Origin: Streptomyces aquilus | Lineage (GTDB): Bacteria; Actinomycetota; Actinomycetes; Streptomycetales; Streptomycetaceae | NCBI RefSeq assembly: GCF_003955715.1 | Contig: NZ_CP034463.1 | Coordinates: forward strand, 2,170,001-2,234,000 | DNA: 64,000 bases | Direction: 5' to 3' | Shown here: piece after piece, positions 33,315-43,419 of the stretch | Position numbering within the stretch: position 1 is the stretch's first letter | Layout: each line of letters begins with the position of its first letter | The notes under the pieces: model-generated | Databases searched by the model: none | What the model was told of the DNA's origin: nothing | The model's input: the letters and a program-made list of their open reading frames with translations, nothing else | Program-made: the position numbers and the translations under genes

Positions 33315-35084
33315 TCACGCCTCCTTCGTCTGGGCGGGGGCGGCGGGACGGCGGGTGCGGCGCAACGGCGGCTTGGCACCCAGGCTCTGCGGGTCGAGGC
33401 CGGACCACTTGCTGCCGCTCGCGAAGAACTTGCGGCGGGCCAGCAGCGTCATCAGCGGCTTCGTGAAGAAGAACACCACGACGACGTCGAGGACGGTGGT
33501 CAGACCCAGCGTGAACGCGAAGCCCTGGACCTTGCCGACGGTGACGATGAAGAGCACCGCGGCGGCGAGGAACGACACGAAGTCGGAGACCAGGATGGTG
33601 CGCCGGGCACGCGGCCAGGCCCGCTCGACGGCGGGGCGCAGGGAGCGGCCCTCACGGATCTCGTCCCGGATGCGCTCGAAGTACACGATGAACGAGTCCG
33701 CCGTGATACCGATCGCCACGATCGCACCGCAGACGGCCGGGAGGTTCAGCGCGAAGCCGATGGCCGGGCCGAGCAGCGCCATGATCACGTAGGTGAGGAT
33801 GCCGGAGACCAGCAGCGACGCCATGGCGACCACGGACAGACCGCGGTAGTAGAACACCAGGTAGAGGACGACCAGCCCGAGGCCGATCGCACCGGCCAGC
33901 AGACCGGCGTGCAGCTGCTCACCGCCGAGCGCGGCGGTCACGGTGGTGACGCTCTGCTCCTGGAAGGAGAGCGGGAGCGCGCCGTACGACAGCATGTTGG
34001 CGAGGCTCTGGGCCTCCTCCTGCGTGAAGCTGCCGGAGATCTGGGCCTGGCCGCCGGAGATGGTCTCGTTGACGGTCGGGCTGGAGACGACCTCGCCGTC
34101 CAGGACGATGCCGAACTCGTTCAGCGGCTGGGTGTTCTGGGCGAGCTTGGCGGTGATGTCGGCGAACTTCTTGGAACCGCTCTTGTTGAAGTCCATCGTG
34201 ACCTGCCAGCCGGCGGCGGTCTGCGTGTTGTAGACGGCCTGGGCCTTGTCGACCTCGGTGCCGGCGACGGCGGCGGGGCCGAGCAGGTACTTGTACCAGA
34301 CGCCGCCCATCTCGCCGCAGCCCACGGTCGCGTCCTCGGGCTTGACGCCCTCGCCGGCCTTGGTGCGGGCCGCCTTCTTGGAGCAGTCGAGGGCGGCGTA
34401 CTGGGCCTGGAGCTTGGCGTCGGCGGTGCTGCCGGCGTCGCTGCTCGACGAGGCCGAGGGGCTCGGGGAGGACGAGGCGCTCGCGGAGGCGGACGGGCTC
34501 GCGTCGGCCTTCAGCGCGTCGGTGACGGCCCGGCCCTGCGTGGTGGCCGAGGCGGACGGGGAGGAGGAAGAGGTCGCCTTCTCACCCGAGGAGCCCGACT
34601 TGCTCGCGGAGGGGCTCGGGGAGGCGCTGGACGAACCGCTGGCGGACGGGCTCGGCGAGGCGCTCGGAGCGGCCGCCGGGCCGGTGGCGTCCTGAGCCAG
34701 GACGGGACGGAAGTACAGCTTGGCGGTGGTGCCGACCTGCTCCCGGGCTTCCTTGGAGTTGGTGCCCTTGGGGATGTTGACGATGATGTTCTTGTCGCCC
34801 TGGGTCTGCACCTCCGCCTCGGAGACGCCCAGGCCATTGACACGGCGGTTCATGATGTCGACCGCGGTGTCCATGTTGGCCTTGTTGATCGCCGAGCCTT
34901 GGTCGGCCTTCGCCTCGAGCGTGATGCTCGTACCGCCGGCCAGGTCGATGCCCAGGCGCGGAGTGGTGTGCCCGGAGAGGAACATTCCCCCGGTGAGCGC
35001 CACGATGGCGATCAGGATCAGGGCCAGCGAGCGCCCAGGCTTGCTCTGGGCACTCGCGCTCCGGCCCTTCTTAGGTGCTGCCAC
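33315..35084 (-). CDS. secD: Protein translocase subunit SecD with Ser/Pro/Ala-rich insert
   Basis: Partner of SecF. 589 residues with six helices. The first is at about residues 19-38, followed by LGIDLAGGTSITLEA and a large extracytoplasmic domain (FGIVLDGEVVSSPTV). The helix 4-6 region has AIVAIGITADSFIVYFERIRDE. About 85 residues of Ser/Pro/Ala/Thr low complexity (residues 135-220) are inserted into the extracytoplasmic domain. The GTG that gives VAAPKKGRSAS is chosen by N-terminal pattern and a GAGAAG site; the ribosome site is not strong. Confidence 0.96.
   Translation of the reverse strand: MAAPKKGRSASAQSKPGRSLALILIAIVALTGGMFLSGHTTPRLGIDLAGGTSITLEAKADQGSAINKANMDTAVDIMNRRVNGLGVSEAEVQTQGDKNIIVNIPKGTNSKEAREQVGTTAKLYFRPVLAQDATGPAAAPSASPSPSASGSSSASPSPSASKSGSSGEKATSSSSPSASATTQGRAVTDALKADASPSASASASSSPSPSASSSSDAGSTADAKLQAQYAALDCSKKAARTKAGEGVKPEDATVGCGEMGGVWYKYLLGPAAVAGTEVDKAQAVYNTQTAAGWQVTMDFNKSGSKKFADITAKLAQNTQPLNEFGIVLDGEVVSSPTVNETISGGQAQISGSFTQEEAQSLANMLSYGALPLSFQEQSVTTVTAALGGEQLHAGLLAGAIGLGLVVLYLVFYYRGLSVVAMASLLVSGILTYVIMALLGPAIGFALNLPAVCGAIVAIGITADSFIVYFERIRDEIREGRSLRPAVERAWPRARRTILVSDFVSFLAAAVLFIVTVGKVQGFAFTLGLTTVLDVVVVFFFTKPLMTLLARRKFFASGSKWSGLDPQSLGAKPPLRRTRRPAAPAQTKEA
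34425..34685 (-). repeat. Ser/Pro/Ala low-complexity insert in SecD
   Basis: SPSASGSSSASPSPSASK-type repeats fill this stretch of secD, within the extracytoplasmic domain. It is likely a flexible linker exposed outside the membrane and a site of length variation. Confidence 0.8.
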
Positions 35085-35212
35085 CTTCTCGTACTCCCTC
35101 TCGGGCCGCTGCGCGCCGGGTCTGCGGGCGGGCGGCCATGACATGGTGTCGATCCCGTGCGAGCTGCGTACGTCCGAGGGCGCGCGGGTGTGCCCGCACG
35201 CCCCGGGTACGA

Positions 35213-35731
35213 CTACTTCGCGTCGGAGTCGCCGTCGGTCTTCTTCGACTCGTCGTCCGTCTTCGCCTCGGCGGCCTCGTCGGCCTTCACGGCTTCGTCA
35301 GCCTTCACGGCCTCGTCGGCGGGCTCGTCCTTCTTGCCGAGGTCGACGGGCTTGTCGTCGGAGGCGGCGGCAGCGTCGGCGGCGGACTCGTCGGTCTCGG
35401 TGAGGGAGGAGGCGTCGTCGGGGACGACGTCGGTCTTCAGGTCGTGCTCGATGCCGTGCACGATGCGGTTGTACTCGTCGTCGGAGAGGACGGCACCGAT
35501 CGCGTTCTTCGCGAAGAGAAGTTCGACGCCGGGACCGGCGTCGACGAGGACGGTGTCCTCGCCCACCTCCTTGACCGTGGCGTACATCCCCCCGATCGTG
35601 CGGATGCCACTGCCGGGCTGCATCTGGTTCCGCATGTCGGCTGCCTGCTGCTGCTTCTTCTTCGCCGACCGGGTCATCAGGAACATGGCCCCGATGAGCA
35701 CGATGAACGGGAGGAGGGTCACGAGACTCAC
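35213..35731 (-). CDS. yajC: Preprotein translocase accessory subunit YajC
   Basis: Small SecDF partner. 172 residues: an N-terminal membrane helix (about 3-20), the conserved QQAADMRNQMQPGSGIRTIGG region, then a long acidic tail with imperfect repeats (DEAVKADEAVKADEAAEAK). GTG start. It is the first gene of the yajC-secD-secF-apt unit; 128 bp separate it from secD. The acidic tail is longer than in E. coli YajC. Confidence 0.94.
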   Translation of the reverse strand: MSLVTLLPFIVLIGAMFLMTRSAKKKQQQAADMRNQMQPGSGIRTIGGMYATVKEVGEDTVLVDAGPGVELLFAKNAIGAVLSDDEYNRIVHGIEHDLKTDVVPDDASSLTETDESAADAAAASDDKPVDLGKKDEPADEAVKADEAVKADEAAEAKTDDESKKTDGDSDAK

Positions 35732-35929
35732 GGGTCGGTACTTCCTTCACGCGACCGCGATGCTGAGCGGCCTGATGGTTGGGGGTTTGTGCGCCGCCGA
35801 CAAAGGCGGCATCGGCGGAGTCTAAGCGAGTCCGCGCGCATGGAACAACGCTCAGCATGGCACCCGGGTTCCTGGCCCGGCCAATGCCCCGCCGTCACAA
35901 AGCCATCACGCCCGGCGCCGCGTCAGCCG

Positions 35930-37003
35930 TCACGTCCCGAACAGGTCCTGTTGTCCGTTTCCTGTGGCCGCGGAGCGCGGCGGGGTGAGGCCCAGATGCG
36001 CCCACGCGGCGGGGGTCGCCACCCGGCCGCGCGGGGTGCGGGCGAGCAGTCCCTCGCGGACGAGGAAGGGTTCGGCGACCTCTTCCACGGTCTCGCGCTC
36101 CTCCCCCACGGCGACGGCGAGCGTGGACAGGCCGACCGGGCCGCCTCCGAACAGCTTGAGGAGCGCTTCGAGCACGCCCCGGTCGAGCCGGTCGAGCCCG
36201 CGGGCGTCGACCTCGTAGACCTGGAGGGCGGCCGCGGCGATCTCGCGGGTGATCACGCCGTCGGCCTTGACCTGCGCGTAGTCCCGTACGCGGCGCAGCA
36301 GGCGGTTGGCGATGCGGGGCGTGCCGCGGGAACGGCCGGCGATCTCGGCGGCGCCGTCGGTGTCGATCTCGACGTCGAGGAGGTCGGCCGAGCGGTGGAT
36401 GACGCGCTGGAGCTCGGCGGGCTCGTAGAACTCCATGTGCGCGGTGAAGCCGAAGCGGTCGCGCAGCGGGGGCGGCAGCAGGCCCGCGCGCGTGGTGGCG
36501 CCGACCAGGGTGAAGGGGGGCAGTTCGAGCGGGATCGCGGTGGCGCCGGGGCCCTTTCCGACGATGACGTCGACGCGGAAGTCCTCCATCGCCATGTACA
36601 GCATCTCCTCGGCGGGCCGGGACATGCGGTGGATCTCGTCGAGGAAGAGGACCTCGCCCTCCTGGAGGGAGGAGAGGATCGCGGCGAGGTCGCCGGCGTG
36701 CTGGATGGCGGGCCCGGAGGTGATGCGGATCGGGGCGCCCATCTCGGCCGCGATGATCATCGACAGCGTGGTCTTGCCGAGGCCGGGCGCGCCGGAGAGC
36801 AGCACGTGGTCGGCGGTGGCGCCGCGCGCGCGTGCGGCGCGCAGGACGAGGTCGAGCTGCTCGCGGACCTTCTCCTGGCCGATGAACTCGCCCAGGTCCT
36901 TGGGGCGCAGGGCGGCCTCGACGGCCTGGTCCTCACGGTCGGCGACGGAGGCCACCAGCCGTTCGTCGGCGGCGTCGGTGCCGGTCGTGTCGTCCCAGTT
37001 CAC
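35930..37003 (-). CDS. ruvB: Holliday junction branch migration helicase RuvB
   Basis: Hexameric AAA+ motor driving branch migration with RuvA. 357 residues. Walker [10 protein letters not shown] at 71-79, Walker B LFLDEIHR at about 119-126, sensor GATTRAG, arginine finger region RDRFGF, and a C-terminal winged helix ([14 protein letters not shown]). GTG start with an AGGAGA ribosome site, 10 bp after ruvA. Confidence 0.97.
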   Translation of the reverse strand: MNWDDTTGTDAADERLVASVADREDQAVEAALRPKDLGEFIGQEKVREQLDLVLRAARARGATADHVLLSGAPGLGKTTLSMIIAAEMGAPIRITSGPAIQHAGDLAAILSSLQEGEVLFLDEIHRMSRPAEEMLYMAMEDFRVDVIVGKGPGATAIPLELPPFTLVGATTRAGLLPPPLRDRFGFTAHMEFYEPAELQRVIHRSADLLDVEIDTDGAAEIAGRSRGTPRIANRLLRRVRDYAQVKADGVITREIAAAALQVYEVDARGLDRLDRGVLEALLKLFGGGPVGLSTLAVAVGEERETVEEVAEPFLVREGLLARTPRGRVATPAAWAHLGLTPPRSAATGNGQQDLFGT

Positions 37004-37013
37004 TGACGTTCTC

Positions 37014-37619
37014 CTAGCGGGCGCGGTTCAGGGTCTGCAGGGCGGCCTTCAGCAGCTGGCCCACCTGGGGCGTGCCGCCGGCGGCCTCGGCCTGCGGCGC
37101 CACGGCGGACACCGCCTCGTCGGCCTCGCGGGTCGCGTAGCCCAGCCCGATCAGGGCCGCGTGCAGTTGGTCGCGCCAGCCCTGGGTGACCGGGGCGCCT
37201 ACGGCGGGGGCCCCGACCGGTTCGCCGAGCCGGTCCTTCAGCTCCAGCAGCAGCTTCTGGGCGCCCTTCTTGCCGATGCCGGGCACGGCGGTGAGGGCCT
37301 TCTCGTCACCGGTGGAGATGGCGCGGCGCAGGGCGTCCGGGGTGTGGACCGCGAGCATCGCCTGGGCGAGACGGGGGCCGACGCCGCTCGCGGTCTGGAG
37401 CAGCTCGAAGACCTGGCGTTCGTCGTCGTCCACGAAGCCGTAGAGGGTGAGCGAGTCCTCGCGGACGACGAGGGAGGTGGCGAGCTTGGCGGGCTTGCCG
37501 AGGCGGAGCGTGGACAGCGTGTTGGGCGTGCACTGCACGGCCATGCCGACGCCGCCGACCTCGACGACGGCGGTGTCGGGGGCGAGCGCGGCGACCGTGC
37601 CGCTGACGAAGGCGATCAT
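37014..37619 (-). CDS. ruvA: Holliday junction branch migration subunit RuvA
   Basis: Tetrameric junction-binding protein that loads RuvB. 201 residues: OB-fold domain ([21 protein letters not shown]), two helix-hairpin-helix motifs ([17 protein letters not shown] and [19 protein letters not shown]), a linker rich in Pro/Val/Gly, and the C-terminal RuvB-binding three-helix domain. The ATG overlaps the ruvC stop (ATGA). Confidence 0.97.
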   Translation of the reverse strand: MIAFVSGTVAALAPDTAVVEVGGVGMAVQCTPNTLSTLRLGKPAKLATSLVVREDSLTLYGFVDDDERQVFELLQTASGVGPRLAQAMLAVHTPDALRRAISTGDEKALTAVPGIGKKGAQKLLLELKDRLGEPVGAPAVGAPVTQGWRDQLHAALIGLGYATREADEAVSAVAPQAEAAGGTPQVGQLLKAALQTLNRAR

Positions 37620-38182
37620 GCCGTACGGCCTTTCGAGGTGACCCGTGCCGTGGGGGCGGCCGGTGCGTTCTTGGCGTGCAGGGCCACGGCCTGCTGGAGT
37701 CGGTTCTGTGCGGGGGCGCGCCAGATGTGGCAGATGGCGAGCGCGAGGGCGTCGGCGGCGTCGGCCGGCTTCGGGGGCGCGTCGAGGCGCAGCAGGCGGG
37801 TCACCATGGCGCCGACCTGGGCCTTGTCGGCGCGGCCGCTGCCGGTCACGGCGGCCTTGACCTCGCTGGGGGTGTGCAGGGCGACGGGGATGCCGCGGCG
37901 GGCGGCGCACAGCATGGCGACGGCGCTGGCCTGGGCGGTGCCCATGACCGTACGGACGTTGTGCTGGCTGAACACCCGCTCCACGGCGACGAATTCGGGC
38001 CGGTGCTCGTCCAGCCACTGCTCGATGCCCTGCTCGATCGCGACGAGGCGGTGGCCCAACTCGGCGTCCGCGGGCGTCCGTACGACACCGACGCCGACCA
38101 TCGTCAGCGGCCGCCCCGCGACCCCCTCAACGACGCCGACACCGCATCGCGTGAGTCCGGGGTCCACCCCGAGTACGCGCAC
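37616..38182 (-). CDS. ruvC: Holliday junction resolvase RuvC
   Basis: Cuts junctions symmetrically. 188 residues. The four acidic active-site residues are seen as Asp7 (GVDPG), Glu68 (VAVERV), Asp141 and Asp144 (DAADALALA). GTG start. It leads the ruvC-ruvA-ruvB unit with overlapping or close genes. The C-terminal 20 residues are basic and variable. Confidence 0.97.
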   Translation of the reverse strand: MRVLGVDPGLTRCGVGVVEGVAGRPLTMVGVGVVRTPADAELGHRLVAIEQGIEQWLDEHRPEFVAVERVFSQHNVRTVMGTAQASAVAMLCAARRGIPVALHTPSEVKAAVTGSGRADKAQVGAMVTRLLRLDAPPKPADAADALALAICHIWRAPAQNRLQQAVALHAKNAPAAPTARVTSKGRTA

Positions 38183-38242
38183 TGCGCCCCCTCCCGTTCG
38201 ATCGCCTGTTTGTGCAGGCTATCGGGTGCCACCGACAATGCG

Positions 38243-38274
38243 ACGGGCCGACGGGGTGTGTCCCGTCGGCCCGT
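38243..38274 (-). terminator. Terminator hairpin after yebC
   Basis: A 13-bp perfect stem (38243-38255 with 38262-38274) around a 6-base GTGTGT loop, 19 bp beyond the yebC stop and before ruvC. Confidence 0.8.
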
Positions 38275-38293
38275 TCTCACCCGGAGTGTCGGC

Positions 38294-39046
38294 TCAGGCG
38301 TCGACCTTCTCCATGACCTCGTCGCTCACGTCGAAGTTGGCGAAGACGTTCTGCACGTCGTCGCTGTCCTCCAGCGCGTCGATCAGCTTGAAGATCTTCT
38401 TGGCGCCCTCCTCGTCCAGCTCGACCTGCATGGTCGGGACGAAGTTGGCCTCGGCGGAGTCGTAGTCGATGCCCGCCTCCTGGAGGGCGGTGCGGACCGC
38501 GACCAGGTCGGTGGCCTCGCTGAGCACCTCGAAGGACTCACCGAGGTCGTTGACCTCCTCGGCGCCCGCGTCCAGGACGACCTCGAGGACGTCGTCCTCG
38601 CTCAGCTCGCCCTTGGGGACGATCACGACGCCCTTGCGGTTGAAGAGGTACGACACCGAGCCCGGGTCGGCCATGGAGCCGCCGTTGCGGGTCATGGCGA
38701 CGCGGACGTCGGAGGCGGCGCGGTTGCGGTTGTCGGTGAGGCACTCGATGAGCACCGCGACGCCGTTGGGGCCGTAGCCCTCGTACATGATCGTCTCGTA
38801 GTCGGCGCCGCCGGCCTCGAGGCCACCGCCGCGCTTGACCGCGGAGTCGATGTTCTTGTTCGGGACCGACTGCTTCTTGGCCTTCTGGATGGCGTCGTAG
38901 AGGGTCGGGTTGCCCTCGACGTCGACGCCGCCCATCCGGGCCGCGACCTCGATGTTCTTGATCAGCTTCGCGAAGAGCTTGCCGCGCTTGGCGTCGATCA
39001 CGGCCTTCTTGTGCTTCGTCGTAGCCCATTTAGAGTGGCCGGACAT
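38294..39046 (-). CDS. YebC/PmpR family protein (TACO1-like)
   Basis: 250 residues, usual length. It opens with [20 protein letters not shown] and has [11 protein letters not shown] and [21 protein letters not shown], all family hallmarks. Members were described as transcription regulators and more recently as translation factors that ease stalling at proline stretches, which would complement EF-P. ATG start. It lies between pdxT and ruvC, the usual actinobacterial order. Confidence 0.95.
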   Translation of the reverse strand: MSGHSKWATTKHKKAVIDAKRGKLFAKLIKNIEVAARMGGVDVEGNPTLYDAIQKAKKQSVPNKNIDSAVKRGGGLEAGGADYETIMYEGYGPNGVAVLIECLTDNRNRAASDVRVAMTRNGGSMADPGSVSYLFNRKGVVIVPKGELSEDDVLEVVLDAGAEEVNDLGESFEVLSEATDLVAVRTALQEAGIDYDSAEANFVPTMQVELDEEGAKKIFKLIDALEDSDDVQNVFANFDVSDEVMEKVDA

Positions 39047-39094
39047 CTGCCTGTCTCCTTCGCGTAACCCTCTACATAACGAACGCCAGAGATC

Positions 39095-39700
39095 CTACAA
39101 GGACTCCGCCGTGCGGTTCGCGCGCACCATGTCGACGAACAGGGAGTGCACGCGGTGGTCGCCGGTCAGTTCGGGGTGGAACGACGTGGCGAGCGCGGTG
39201 CCCTGGCGGACCGCGACGATGTGGCCGTCGTGCTCGGCGAGCACCTCGACCTCGGCGCCCACGGACTCCACCCAGGGGGCGCGGATGAAGACGCCCTCCA
39301 CAGGATGGCCCGGAACGCCCTTCACGTCGACCTCGGCCTCGAAGGACTCGTTCTGACGTCCGAAGGCGTTGCGGCGCACGATCATGTCGATGCCGCCGAT
39401 CGTCTCCTGGCCCGAGCGCGGGTCGAGGATCTTGTCGGCGAGCATGATCATGCCCGCGCAGGTGCCGTAGACCGGCATACCGGCCCGCACGCGCGCGCGG
39501 AGGGGCTCCATCACGCCGAACAGGACGGCCAGCTTGGAGATGGTCGTGGACTCGCCGCCGGGGATGACCAGGCCGTCCACCTCGGCGAGTTCCTCGGGGC
39601 GCCGGACCGGCCTGGCCACGGCGTCCGCCGCGGCCAGGGCGATCAGGTGCTCCCGTACGTCGCCCTGGAGTGCGAGCACTCCGATGACGGGATCGGTCAT
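39095..39700 (-). CDS. pdxT: Pyridoxal 5'-phosphate synthase glutaminase subunit PdxT
   Basis: Class I glutaminase that feeds ammonia to PdxS. 201 residues. The triad is Cys81 (YGTCAGM), His175 and Glu177 (SFHPEL); the GGESTTI oxyanion motif is at 49-55. The ATG shares one base with the pdxS stop (TAATG), so the two subunits are made together. Forms vitamin B6 without deoxyxylulose phosphate. Confidence 0.97.
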   Translation of the reverse strand: MTDPVIGVLALQGDVREHLIALAAADAVARPVRRPEELAEVDGLVIPGGESTTISKLAVLFGVMEPLRARVRAGMPVYGTCAGMIMLADKILDPRSGQETIGGIDMIVRRNAFGRQNESFEAEVDVKGVPGHPVEGVFIRAPWVESVGAEVEVLAEHDGHIVAVRQGTALATSFHPELTGDHRVHSLFVDMVRANRTAESL

Positions 39701-40605
39701 TACCAGCCTCGGTTCGCGTAACGCTCGGCCTCGGGGAGGGTGTCGCAGTTGATGCCGACCATGGCCTCGCCCAGGTTGCGGGACGCGTCGGCGATGATCT
39801 TCGGGTCGTCGTAGAAGGTGGTGGCCTTCACGATGGCGGCGGCGCGCTTGGCCGGGTCGCCGGACTTGAAGATGCCGGAGCCGACGAAGACGCCCTCGGC
39901 GCCGAGCTGGCGCATGAGCGCGGCGTCGGCCGGGGTGGCGACGCCACCGGCGGAGAACAGCACCACGGGGAGCTTGCCGAGCTCGGAGACTTCCTTGACG
40001 AGCTCGTACGGGGCGCGCAGCTCCTTGGCGGCGGCGTACAGCTCGTTGTTGTCGAAGCCGCGCAGCTTGGCGATCTCGTTCTTGATCTGGCGCAGGTGGC
40101 GGACGGCCTCGACGACGTTGCCGGTGCCGGCCTCGCCCTTGGAGCGGATCATGGCCGCGCCCTCGGCGATGCGGCGCAGGGCCTCACCGAGGTTGGTGGC
40201 GCCGCAGACGAAGGGGGTCGTGAAGGCCCACTTGTCGGAGTGGTTGACCTCGTCGGCCGGGGTGAGGACCTCGGACTCGTCGATGTAGTCGACGCCGAGG
40301 GACTGCAGGACCTGGGCCTCGACGAAGTGACCGATGCGGGACTTGGCCATCACGGGGATGGAGACCGCGTCGATGATGCCCTCGATCATGTCCGGGTCGG
40401 ACATCCGGGCCACGCCGCCGTCCTTGCGGATGTCGGCCGGGACCCGCTCCAGGGCCATGACGGCGACGGCACCCGCGTCCTCGGCGATCTTCGCCTGCTC
40501 CGGGGTCACGACGTCCATGATCACGCCACCCTTGAGCTGCTCGGCCATGCCACGCTTCACGCGCGCGGTGCCGGTCTCGGGGGTCTGGTTCTCGGTGCTG
40601 GACAC
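39700..40605 (-). CDS. pdxS: Pyridoxal 5'-phosphate synthase lyase subunit PdxS
   Basis: Builds PLP from ribose 5-phosphate, glyceraldehyde 3-phosphate and ammonia as a dodecamer with PdxT. 301 residues. Conserved KGGVIMDVV includes Asp31, Lys88 ([10 protein letters not shown]) is the Schiff-base lysine, and the second lysine lies in [13 protein letters not shown] start. No MocR-type PdxR gene is next to it. Confidence 0.98.
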   Translation of the reverse strand: MSSTENQTPETGTARVKRGMAEQLKGGVIMDVVTPEQAKIAEDAGAVAVMALERVPADIRKDGGVARMSDPDMIEGIIDAVSIPVMAKSRIGHFVEAQVLQSLGVDYIDESEVLTPADEVNHSDKWAFTTPFVCGATNLGEALRRIAEGAAMIRSKGEAGTGNVVEAVRHLRQIKNEIAKLRGFDNNELYAAAKELRAPYELVKEVSELGKLPVVLFSAGGVATPADAALMRQLGAEGVFVGSGIFKSGDPAKRAAAIVKATTFYDDPKIIADASRNLGEAMVGINCDTLPEAERYANRGW

Positions 40606-40731
40606 GGGTTGACCTCACTGATGTGAAAAGAGGATTTCTGCAGCACCGAGGAAACGCGAAGGGACCAGGCCACAGCAAGGGCCAATGGGGAGGCGGTGGA
40701 TCGTTTTCCGGCCACCGGGGGACCGGAACCG

Positions 40732-41286
40732 CTATCCGGCCCGGTCCACCAGGGCCGCCGGAGGCTCGTCGTCCATCTCGAACGCCATCGGGAACGGGGC
40801 GTGACCGGCCAGCCGGAACCAGCGGACCTTGCGGTGCTGGCGCAGCCGGCGGGCCCCGCCGACGGCGTCGTTGTGGAAGCGCCGGGCCATCGGAACCCGG
40901 CGTACCGCCTCGGTCAGCTCATGGATCGCGGCCTCTCCCCCAGGCACTTCCTTCACCGTCTCCACCTGCGCGGACTCCGCGAACACGGCCCGCAGCGCCT
41001 GGCTCAGCTCGCTCTCGGCGAACTCCCGCTGCTCCTCCTCGGCCTGCCGGGCGGCGTGGGCGGCCTCGTAGAGGACGATCGACGCGGCGGGGTCCAGGAC
41101 GCCGGACGTCGCGAGTTCCTGGGCCACCGACGCCCGCCGCAGCAACTGCGCGTCGAGGGCGGCGCGGGCGGCGTCGATCCGGGCGTGCAGACGGTCCAGC
41201 CGGCCTGCGGTCCAGCTCAAGTACAGGCCGATCGCCACGAGAGCGACGAGGATCCAGATGAGGGTTGCGGTCACGGGCGGCAACAC
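40732..41286 (-). CDS. LemA-like membrane protein
   Basis: 184 residues. One N-terminal membrane helix (about 7-24) is followed by a long helical region (AGRLDRLHARIDAARAALDAQL) and a closing FHNDAVGG...MAFEMDDEP pattern that recalls the end of LemA proteins. The relation is distant. The start is uncertain: GTG at 41286, or a GTG four codons later; neither has a clear ribosome site. It lies between pimA (58 bp downstream) and pdxS. Function unknown. Confidence 0.7.
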   Translation of the reverse strand: MLPPVTATLIWILVALVAIGLYLSWTAGRLDRLHARIDAARAALDAQLLRRASVAQELATSGVLDPAASIVLYEAAHAARQAEEEQREFAESELSQALRAVFAESAQVETVKEVPGGEAAIHELTEAVRRVPMARRFHNDAVGGARRLRQHRKVRWFRLAGHAPFPMAFEMDDEPPAALVDRAG

Positions 41287-41344
41287 TACCGACGTACGCC
41301 CACGGCCCTACGCGCCCCCGGGCCCCGCACCGCTCAGTCCCGCG

Positions 41345-42514
41345 TCAGTCCCGCGCCAGCCCCAGCCGCGCCCGCAGCCCCGGCGCCCTGTCGTCGTCCG
41401 CCGCGGCCACCGCCGCCGCGCCCGCCGTGACCGTCTCGTAGACCGACAGGATGTCCGCGCCGACCGTCGACCAGTCGAAGCGCCGTACGTGCGCGCTGCC
41501 GCGCTCGCGCAGCTCCGCGAGCCGTTCCGGGTCGGCCAGGAGGCGTACGGCCGCCGCCGCGAGGTCGTCCGCGTCCTCGTTGGCGAAGAGCTCGCCCGCC
41601 GCGCCCTGGTCGAGGACCTGGGCGAAGGCGTCGAGGTCGGAGGCGAGCACCGGGGCGCCCGCCGACATGGCCTCGACCAGGATGATGCCGAAGCTCTCGC
41701 CGCCGGTGTTGGGGGCGATGTACAGGTCGACGCTGCGCAGGAAGCGCGCCTTGTCCTCGTCGCTGATCATGCCGAGGAACTCGACGCGCGAGCGGAGTTC
41801 CGCCGGCAGCGTCTCCACCGCCTCCTCCTCGTCGCCGCGCCCCGCCACCAGCAGCCGGGTCTGCGGCCGCTCGGCGAGGATCTTCGGCAGGGCCCTCATC
41901 AGCACCGGCAGGCCCTTGCGGGGCTCGTCGATACGGCCGATGAAGCCGATGGTGTCGCCCTGCCACTCCGGCTTGGGCTCGGCCTTGGCGAAGAAGTCCA
42001 CGTCGACGCCGTTGGGGATCACCACCGCGTCGCCGCCGAGGTGCTCCACCAGCGTGCGCCGGGCGTACTCGCTCACCGCGATGCGCGCGCTGATCTTCTC
42101 CAGGGCGGCCTGGAGGATCGAGTACGCGGCGATCATCGCCTTGGAGCGCGGGTTGGAGGTGTGGAAGGTGGCGACCAGCGGGCCCTGCGCCGCCCAGCAG
42201 GTCAGCAGGCCGAGCGACGGCGAGGACGGCTCGTGGATGTGGACGACGTCGAACTCGCCGTCGTGCAGCCATCTGCGTACGCGTGCCGCGCTCAGGAAGC
42301 CGAAGTTCAGCCGGGCCACCGAGCCGTTGTACGGCACCGGCACCGCGCGGCCCGCCGAGACGACGTACGGCGGCAGCGGGGTGTCGTCGTCGGCCGGGGC
42401 GAGGACGGACACGTCGTGGCCGAGACGGATGAAGTACTCGGCGAGATCACGGATGTGGAACTGGACGCCGCCCGGCACGTCCCAGGAGTACGGGCAGACG
42501 ATGCCGATCCTCAC
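41345..42514 (-). CDS. pimA: Phosphatidylinositol alpha-mannosyltransferase PimA
   Basis: GT4-family enzyme adding the first mannose from GDP-mannose to phosphatidylinositol at the inner face of the membrane. 389 residues. The opening CPYSWDVPGGVQFHIRDLAE, the middle NGVDVDFF and RIDEPRKG, and APNTGGESFGIILVEAM (the nucleotide-sugar E-x7-E region) closely match mycobacterial PimA as I know it. The GTG overlaps the acyltransferase stop (GTGA). Gene order pgsA-patA-pimA is the same as in Mycobacterium, which supports the assignment. Confidence 0.92.
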   Translation of the reverse strand: MRIGIVCPYSWDVPGGVQFHIRDLAEYFIRLGHDVSVLAPADDDTPLPPYVVSAGRAVPVPYNGSVARLNFGFLSAARVRRWLHDGEFDVVHIHEPSSPSLGLLTCWAAQGPLVATFHTSNPRSKAMIAAYSILQAALEKISARIAVSEYARRTLVEHLGGDAVVIPNGVDVDFFAKAEPKPEWQGDTIGFIGRIDEPRKGLPVLMRALPKILAERPQTRLLVAGRGDEEEAVETLPAELRSRVEFLGMISDEDKARFLRSVDLYIAPNTGGESFGIILVEAMSAGAPVLASDLDAFAQVLDQGAAGELFANEDADDLAAAAVRLLADPERLAELRERGSAHVRRFDWSTVGADILSVYETVTAGAAAVAAADDDRAPGLRARLGLARD

Positions 42515-43419
42515 GAGGGCGCCTTACCGGGGTCGAGATCCTTGAGCCACAACCGTTGCAGCATGTGCCAGTCCTCCGGGTGGTCGGCGATGCCCGAGGC
42601 GAAGGCATCGGCCAGCGCCTGTGCCATGACAGACGTCTTTTCCGCCCGCGTACCTGACTCGGGCACCTCGATCGGGGGATGCACCCTGCCCTGCATCACC
42701 GGCGAGTCGTCGTACCAGAGCGTCACGGGGAGCAGCAGCGCCCCGGTCTGCTGGGCGAGGAGCGCGGGCCCGGCGGGGATGCGGGTCGCCTCGCCGAAGA
42801 ACTGGACCTCGACGCCGGACGACGACAGGTCGCGCTCGGCGACCAGGCAGACCAGGCCGCCGTCGCGCAGCCGCCGGGCCAGGGTGCCGAAGGCGCTGCC
42901 GCCGCTGTGCGGCAGGACCTCCATGCCGAGGCCCTCGCGGTAGGCGACGAAACGGTCGTAGAGGGTCTCGGGCTTGAGGCGCTCGGCGACGGTCGTGAAG
43001 GGCGTCTCCAGCTTGGTGGTGACCCAGGCGCCGGCGAGGTCCCAGTTGCCCATGTGGGGCAGCGCGAGGATCACGCCCCGGTCGGAGGCGATGCCGTCGG
43101 TGAGGTAGTGCACGTCCTTGGGGTCGAAGCCCGTCCTCACGCGCTCCGCGCTCCACGCGGGCAGCCGGAAGGACTCCATCCAGTAGCGCAGGTACGAGCG
43201 CATGCCCGCGCGGGACAGCTCGGCGAGCCGCTCGGGGCTCGCGTCGGGCACCACGCGCGCGTAGTTGCTCTCCAGCCGCCGGACGCCCTTGCCGCGCTTC
43301 TTCCAGGCGAGGTCGGCGATGGTCTGCCCGAGGCGCACGGCGACCGGCTCGGGGAGCTTCTTGACCGCTCCCCAACCGAGGCCGTACATGGCGTCGGTCA
43401 ACCGGTCCCTGGCGCTCAC
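42511..43419 (-). CDS. Phosphatidylinositol mannoside acyltransferase (PatA-type)
   Basis: 302 residues of the LpxL/HtrB-like lysophospholipid acyltransferase family. The catalytic HX4D motif is HMGNWD (His122, Asp127). In mycobacteria the enzyme in this position (Rv2611c) acylates a mannose of PIM1/PIM2. The GTG overlaps the pgsA stop (GTGA) and its stop overlaps pimA, so synthesis of the lipid, its mannosylation and acylation are coupled. The gene symbol is left empty because only context links it to PatA. Confidence 0.9.
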   Translation of the reverse strand: MSARDRLTDAMYGLGWGAVKKLPEPVAVRLGQTIADLAWKKRGKGVRRLESNYARVVPDASPERLAELSRAGMRSYLRYWMESFRLPAWSAERVRTGFDPKDVHYLTDGIASDRGVILALPHMGNWDLAGAWVTTKLETPFTTVAERLKPETLYDRFVAYREGLGMEVLPHSGGSAFGTLARRLRDGGLVCLVAERDLSSSGVEVQFFGEATRIPAGPALLAQQTGALLLPVTLWYDDSPVMQGRVHPPIEVPESGTRAEKTSVMAQALADAFASGIADHPEDWHMLQRLWLKDLDPGKAPS

